Shown one piece after another: positions 7,231-11,110 of a stretch of 11,110 bases of DNA. Position 1 is the stretch's first letter. The number at the start of each line of letters is the position of its first letter. The position numbers were made by a program, and so were the translations under genes. The notes under the pieces were generated by a model. It saw only the letters and a list, made by a program, of their open reading frames with translations, was not told the origin of the DNA and did not search any database. Origin of the DNA: Chloracidobacterium sp. UBA7659 (GTDB lineage Bacteria > Acidobacteriota > Blastocatellia > Pyrinomonadales > Pyrinomonadaceae); the NCBI GenBank assembly GCA_002483395.1, contig DLHV01000076.1, positions 8,411-19,520 of the forward strand, given 5' to 3'.

Positions 7231-8642
7231 ACACGCGCTCGATTCGTTTTCGCTTGACGGTCTGGTACGCCGCGTTGCTCGCCGGCTTGCTCTTGGTATT
7301 CGGCGCTACTTCGTATTTCGGTCTCGCCGGTTACTTGGAGTGGTCTTTGAAAGATTCTCTCGAAAATCAGGCGCAGCAAATTGCCGTGAGCCATCTTGCC
7401 GATGTCGGGCTGACCGGCGAGGATTATGTTATCGAGGAGATTAAGGAGCACTACGCGCCCGAGATCAACTCGCGGTTTGTTCGGGTAACGCGCGGCGACG
7501 GAAGCGTCTTATACGTCTCCGGCATACCTGAAGACCAAAGTTTCGACCCGACCGGTCTGGGAGCATCGACGCTAGACGGCGACGAACCGCATACCCGGGA
7601 GGTGCATTTGCCGGACGACAAAGGCGATCTGCTGCTTTACACAATGCCTTTTACAGCGCGCGATGGTAGCCGCTACACGATAGAAACCGGCGCACCTTTT
7701 GACGCGATCGAAAGCGTGCTACGCGGGCTTTTATTCACTCTCGCGCTCGGCATGCCGGTAATGATCGTCCTATCAATTGCCGGCGGCTACTTCGTTATGC
7801 GAAGGGCGCTCGAACCCGTCAACGCTCTCACACGCAGCGCGGAACGCATCACGTCGAGCAATTTGGGCGAGCGGTTGCCGGTGGTAAACACCGGGGATGA
7901 ATTGGAACGACTGTCGATTGCACAAAATAACATGGTGGGGCGACTCGATGCAGCATTCACACACATTCGTCGTTTTTCGGCGGATGCTTCGCACGAACTG
8001 CGCACGCCTTTAACGGTTTTGCGCGGCGAGCTTGAAGAGTTGGCGCAGCAGTCGAAACTGCCCGAAGACTCCCGCGAGCGCATCGGCAGCGCGCTCGAAG
8101 AAACCGAGCGGTTGTCAAGAATTGTGGAAAGCTTACTTGTCATTTCGCGGCTTGATGCCGGCGAAGCGCGGATGGAAAAGAAGCGATTCGATTTTGCCGA
8201 ATTAACCGCCGCGACCGTCGAGCAAATGCGGCTGCTCGCCGAAGACAAGGGCATTTCCCTCGTCTCTGACGTCGAAGGCAGCGTTGAAGTTGAAGGCGAT
8301 TCAGCTCGGCTCAAGCAGGTTGTTGTCAATCTGCTCGACAACGCGATCAAATACACACCGCCGGACGGCAAGGTAGAAACGAAGGTCCGGCGAAACGGGG
8401 GTTTTGCAATTTTAGAAGTTAAGGATACCGGAATCGGAATTCCTGCTGAGGCCCTGCCGCATGTTTTCGAGCGATTTTACCGAGTTGACAAAGCGCGTTC
8501 ACGTGCGGTCGGCGGCACCGGTTTAGGCTTGGCAATCGTCAGGTCAATTTGTGCGGCACACGGTGGTGATGTGACTGTCGAAAGCCAGGAAGGACGCGGC
8601 AGCCTATTTCAGGTCAAACTGCCGATTGTTGCACACGACTAG
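7227..8642 (+). CDS. Membrane sensor histidine kinase, partner of the preceding response regulator
   Basis: 471-residue two-component kinase. Helix 1 is at about 11-33 and helix 2 at about 168-191; between them lies a roughly 130-residue periplasmic sensor region with no recognised domain. A HAMP segment follows (about 191-245, ALEPVNALTRSAERIT then GDELERLS). The dimerisation and phosphoacceptor helix has H256 (FSADASHELRTPL). The ATP-binding domain shows the N box (VVNLLDNAIKYTP, N368/N372), G1 (VKDTGIGIP) with F box (FERFYRVD), and G2 (GGTGLGLAIVRS). Architecture matches the heavy-metal sensor kinase group, but the signal is not readable. The ATG at 7227 overlaps the regulator stop as ATGA; an in-frame ATG at 7209 would add six residues and cannot be excluded. 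Tight overlap implies translational coupling. Confidence 0.92.
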   Translation: MNTRSIRFRLTVWYAALLAGLLLVFGATSYFGLAGYLEWSLKDSLENQAQQIAVSHLADVGLTGEDYVIEEIKEHYAPEINSRFVRVTRGDGSVLYVSGIPEDQSFDPTGLGASTLDGDEPHTREVHLPDDKGDLLLYTMPFTARDGSRYTIETGAPFDAIESVLRGLLFTLALGMPVMIVLSIAGGYFVMRRALEPVNALTRSAERITSSNLGERLPVVNTGDELERLSIAQNNMVGRLDAAFTHIRRFSADASHELRTPLTVLRGELEELAQQSKLPEDSRERIGSALEETERLSRIVESLLVISRLDAGEARMEKKRFDFAELTAATVEQMRLLAEDKGISLVSDVEGSVEVEGDSARLKQVVVNLLDNAIKYTPPDGKVETKVRRNGGFAILEVKDTGIGIPAEALPHVFERFYRVDKARSRAVGGTGLGLAIVRSICAAHGGDVTVESQEGRGSLFQVKLPIVAHD

Positions 8643-8700
8643 AGACTGAAAGTAAAAGCGGTGAGAGTCAAACGATAATCTGGAAATAGGGAGAAGTTCT

Positions 8701-9465
8701 ATGCAACGAAGAAAACTGTTAATCACGTTTTTGGCGTGCGGATTGTTGATCGTCCTTGCCTGTGGCATCAACAATGAAATTTTTGAAAGCAACGCGCAAA
8801 CGTCAAAAGAAGAAGGCTATGTGCCGGTAGAAAAACCGGCTCCGCTACAAGAAAGCGGAAAGACACTGGAATACAATTTCGATAAAGACAACGCGGGCGG
8901 TTTGCCGGAGAAATTCCACGACGGCTTAACCGGCAAAGGAACGCGCGGAACGTGGACGGTAATGGCCGATGCAACGGCGCCTTCGCAGCCAAACGTCATC
9001 GCGCAAACGTCAACCGACAAGACGAACTATCGTTTTCCCGTATTGATCGCGGACGAAGGCTCGTTCAAGGATGTGGATCTGAGCGCCAAGTTCAAACCTG
9101 TTTCGGGCAAAGTCGACCAGGCGGCCGGGTTAGTCTGGCGGCTCAAGGACGCGAACAATTACTACATCGTCCGAGCCAACGCACTCGAAAATAACGTTGT
9201 ACTTTACAAGGTCGAAAACGGCAAACGTTCTGACCTTCCGCTCGTCGGAAAAGGAAAAACCTACGGCGCGAAAGCCCCCGTGCCGAAGGATAAGTGGAGC
9301 GAGCTGCGCGTCGTCGCTGTCGGGAAACTTTTTACCGTCTATCAAAATGGCGAAAAACTTTACGACGTTGAAGACGGGACTTTCACAGAGGCCGGGAAAA
9401 TCGGGTTGTGGACTAAAGCCGACTCGGTAACATATTTCGACGATCTGAAAGCAACCGCCAAGTAG
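8701..9465 (+). CDS. Exported laminin-G/DUF1080-like domain protein, probable lipoprotein
   Basis: 254-residue envelope protein. The N-terminus has RRK followed by a hydrophobic core (about 6-20) and C21 in the context VLAC-G, an acceptable though imperfect lipobox; cleavage after SNA (residue 32) by signal peptidase I is the alternative. The mature part (about 56-252) reads as a concanavalin-type beta sandwich of the DUF1080/LamG kind: AGLVWRLKDANNYYIVRANA, then VVLYKVENGKR, KWSELRVVAVGKLFTVYQNG, and the closing GKIGLWTKADSVTYFDDLKA. Such domains bind or cleave glycans, but no catalytic residues can be named here. GGGAG at 8689-8693 lies seven bases before the ATG. The 58-base gap after the kinase gene and same orientation suggest co-transcription or regulation by that two-component pair. 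Confidence 0.75.
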   Translation: MQRRKLLITFLACGLLIVLACGINNEIFESNAQTSKEEGYVPVEKPAPLQESGKTLEYNFDKDNAGGLPEKFHDGLTGKGTRGTWTVMADATAPSQPNVIAQTSTDKTNYRFPVLIADEGSFKDVDLSAKFKPVSGKVDQAAGLVWRLKDANNYYIVRANALENNVVLYKVENGKRSDLPLVGKGKTYGAKAPVPKDKWSELRVVAVGKLFTVYQNGEKLYDVEDGTFTEAGKIGLWTKADSVTYFDDLKATAK

Positions 9466-9483
9466 TTAGGAGAATAAACACAG

Positions 9484-9504
9484 TTCGATCGTTCGGCGAT
9501 CGGA
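9484..9504 (+). repeat. Short hairpin in the gap before the DUF1259 gene
   Basis: CGATCG (9486-9491) and CGATCG (9497-9502) enclose TTCGG, and the stem extends by a U-G wobble and a U-A pair. AATTTT follows. It could act as a weak attenuator, an mRNA processing or stability element between the lipoprotein and DUF1259 genes. It lies directly before the GAGGGG ribosome-binding site (9511-9516). CGATCG is self-complementary, so chance is also likely. Confidence 0.3.
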
Positions 9505-9518
9505 AATTTTGAGGGGTT

Positions 9519-10490
9519 ATGAAGAACGATGGTATTAGCCGGCGCAAAATGCTGGGTTCATTCGCTGCTTTGGGCGCGTCGGCAACGTTCAGTTCAAGAA
9601 GCGTCCAGGCGACTGTCTTGAGAAAAACGCCGCCGCTCACGCAGGACGAGGTCAGGGCGATTGAAACCGCACTCGGCAAAAAAGGCAGATATGTCGAGGC
9701 GGAAAGCACATACACCGTGCCGCTGCCGCGCAACGATCTAAAGGTTTCGATCAAAGGCGAATCCGTGCCGATTGCCTTCGGTTTCGGCGGGTGGGTGTCG
9801 GTCAAAAAGACGATGGACGGCAAATCGGCGGTTTTGATGAGCGACACCGTCTTGCTCGAAGAAGAGGTCAATCCGCTAATCAGCGCCGCGCACGCCAACG
9901 GTCTGGAGATCAGCGCGATTCACAACCATTTCTTCTACGAGCAGCCGCACATTTTTTACATGCACCTGCACGGCATCGGAACGGTTGCCGATTTAGCGAA
10001 AAGCTACGCAGCGAGCATCAAGATCAACAAGTTGTTTCCGGCAAATCAACCGAACGTGCCCCAGCCTGCGCGCACGGCGAAGGAGATTTTCGATTTGCCG
10101 GCGCTCGACAAGATTGTCGGAAAAGCCGGCGCGATAAACGGCGCGACTTACAAATACACTGTCGGACGCGACGATATGCAAATTACGGCGATGGGCGCCG
10201 AGATGACCGCGAACATCGGCTTAAACTCTTGGGCGTCGTTTGCCGGAGCGGCGAAGGCGGCGCACGTCGCGGGCGACATTGCAATGCTCGAAGCGGAAGT
10301 AAATCCCGTTATCAGGGCGTTGCGGCAAAGCGAGCTGGAAGTAGTGGCGCTTCATCATCACATGCTCGGCGAATCGCCTCGCATTATCTTTTTGCACTAT
10401 TACGGCCGCGGCAACGCGAACAAACTGGCGACGGGGTTCCGAGCCGCGCTCGACGAGTTGGGCAAAAGGCACGACCAGATGAGGATGTAA
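9519..10490 (+). CDS. Tat-exported protein with two DUF1259 (LppY/LpqO-type) domains
   Basis: 323-residue protein of unknown function. Residues 7-13 (SRRKMLG context) plus a mildly hydrophobic stretch to about 24 form a twin-arginine signal, with likely cleavage after VQA (residue 31). Two homologous repeats follow, at about 40-155 and 190-305. Their best-conserved parts align: LEEEVNPLISAAHANGLEIS (113-132) with LEAEVNPVIRALRQSELEVV (257-276), then AIHNHFFYEQPHIFYMHLHG with ALHHHMLGESPRIIFLHYYG. Histidines at 135, 137, 144, 149 and 151 in repeat 1 match 279, 281 and 293 in repeat 2, suggesting a metal site in each; this is inference. Tat export would suit a protein folded with a cofactor. 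GAGGGG (9511-9516) serves as a close ribosome-binding site. An internal ATG at 9549 would destroy the Tat motif, so 9519 is kept. Confidence 0.88.
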   Translation: MKNDGISRRKMLGSFAALGASATFSSRSVQATVLRKTPPLTQDEVRAIETALGKKGRYVEAESTYTVPLPRNDLKVSIKGESVPIAFGFGGWVSVKKTMDGKSAVLMSDTVLLEEEVNPLISAAHANGLEISAIHNHFFYEQPHIFYMHLHGIGTVADLAKSYAASIKINKLFPANQPNVPQPARTAKEIFDLPALDKIVGKAGAINGATYKYTVGRDDMQITAMGAEMTANIGLNSWASFAGAAKAAHVAGDIAMLEAEVNPVIRALRQSELEVVALHHHMLGESPRIIFLHYYGRGNANKLATGFRAALDELGKRHDQMRM

Positions 10491-10522
10491 AGCGTTTGGA
10501 CTTTTTTGGGCGCTGAAAGGTT

Positions 10523-11110
10523 ATGAAAATACGCCTGCGATTGAATGATACGGGGTCGGCGATAATTCTCGCTTGGCTGCTCTGCGTGTTTACCGTTTCG
10601 CTGGGTTTCGCCGGCGAGACGGTTTATGTGACGAATTACAGCTCAGACTTCATATCGCTGATCGACGCTGAAACGAACAGGAAACTGGCTGACATCCGCA
10701 CGGGAAACAAACCACACGGCGTTGCCGTTTCGCCGGACGGACGAACGGTTTATGTCAGCAATGAAGGCGATAACAATGTATCCGTGATCGATGCCGCCGC
10801 GCGACGGGTAACCGCCACCGTAGAAGTCGGGAAAGCGCCGAATCAGCTTTGCGTCAGTAAGGACGGGCGTGCCGTTTACGTTGCAAACAACGGCGACGAC
10901 ACCGTTTCCATCATTGACACGGCCAGCCGGACTGTTAAAACCATCGAAGTCGGGCGCAAACCGCACATTTTACTTTCTTCGCCCGACGGTTCGCAGTTTT
11001 TTGTAACGCTAGAGGGCGACAACAAGATCGTCGTCATTGACCACGCGAAACAGGAAATAAGTGGCGAGATCCCGGTCTTTGGCTTCCCGCGCGTGATGGC
11101 GATTTCGCCG
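10523..11110 (+). CDS. Secreted YVTN/YncE-type beta-propeller protein, 3' end beyond the window
   Basis: The first 196 codons are open to the right edge. A signal peptide with basic start (KIRLRL), hydrophobic core (about 12-28) and likely cleavage after GFA (residue 30) directs it to the periplasm or outside. Four successive repeats of about 42 residues follow: each has a strand like TVYVTN/TVYVSN/AVYVAN, a D-x-x-S-x-ID segment and a VG-x-x-P turn with SPDG. Repeats begin near 32, 74, 117 and 159; the fourth is more divergent (QFFVTLEGDNKIVVID). A complete propeller needs about seven blades, so roughly half the protein is missing. Such proteins usually form scaffolds, and some sit beside redox enzymes. 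The ATG at 10523 is close behind AAAGG (10516-10520) and 32 bases after the DUF1259 stop, which points to one transcript. Confidence 0.88.
   Translation, partial: MKIRLRLNDTGSAIILAWLLCVFTVSLGFAGETVYVTNYSSDFISLIDAETNRKLADIRTGNKPHGVAVSPDGRTVYVSNEGDNNVSVIDAAARRVTATVEVGKAPNQLCVSKDGRAVYVANNGDDTVSIIDTASRTVKTIEVGRKPHILLSSPDGSQFFVTLEGDNKIVVIDHAKQEISGEIPVFGFPRVMAISP

Noticed and set aside
8674..8679. GATAAT as a -10 element before the lipoprotein gene
   Set aside because: No convincing -35 sequence lies 16-18 bases upstream, so a separate promoter is not supported.
9791..10516. Overlapping plus-strand frame of 241 codons inside the DUF1259 gene
   Set aside because: The translation is Arg-rich and low in hydrophobic order, whereas the overlapping frame has a Tat signal and two conserved domains.

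Overview
The window is typical bacterial chromosome: dense genes, short gaps, moderately high GC by eye, and recognisable Shine-Dalgarno sites at most starts. The organism cannot be named from this sequence. The protein mix (chromate operon, two-component system, DUF1259 and YVTN beta-propeller proteins) and the mid-range GC would suit an Acidobacteriota-like soil bacterium, but that is a low-confidence impression.

Left arm (1-1961, minus strand): a two-gene operon. A small subunit of the FAD-sorbitol/glucose dehydrogenase type comes first, followed by a GMC flavoprotein large subunit that runs off the left edge. The large subunit has an N-terminal FAD-binding Gly motif and a C-x5-C-x3-C motif matching the iron-sulfur ligands of FAD-dependent glucose dehydrogenases. 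Neither gene carries an export signal.

Divergent control region (1962-2244): a candidate promoter on each strand, and an interrupted inverted repeat just in front of chrB.

Chromate operon (2245-6403, plus strand): chrB (regulator-type ChrB with both N- and C-terminal domains), chrA (full-length two-domain chromate exporter), an MFS transporter and a second, free-standing ChrB C-terminal domain protein. Gaps are 37, 3 and 39 bases, so these four genes are probably co-transcribed. ChrB is expected to sense chromate and control the operon, and ChrA to export chromate. The roles of the MFS protein and the second ChrB domain are open.

Sensory pair (6550-8642): an OmpR/PhoB-type response regulator and a membrane histidine kinase, overlapping by ATGA. 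A perfect 10-bp inverted repeat separates them from the chromate operon.

Exported-protein run (8701-11110): a probable lipoprotein or secreted protein with a laminin-G/DUF1080-like fold, a Tat-exported protein with two DUF1259 repeats and clustered histidines, and a secreted YVTN beta-propeller protein cut by the right edge. All are on the same strand as the kinase and closely spaced, so the two-component system may control a cell-envelope module. No RNA genes, insertion sequences or CRISPR arrays were seen.
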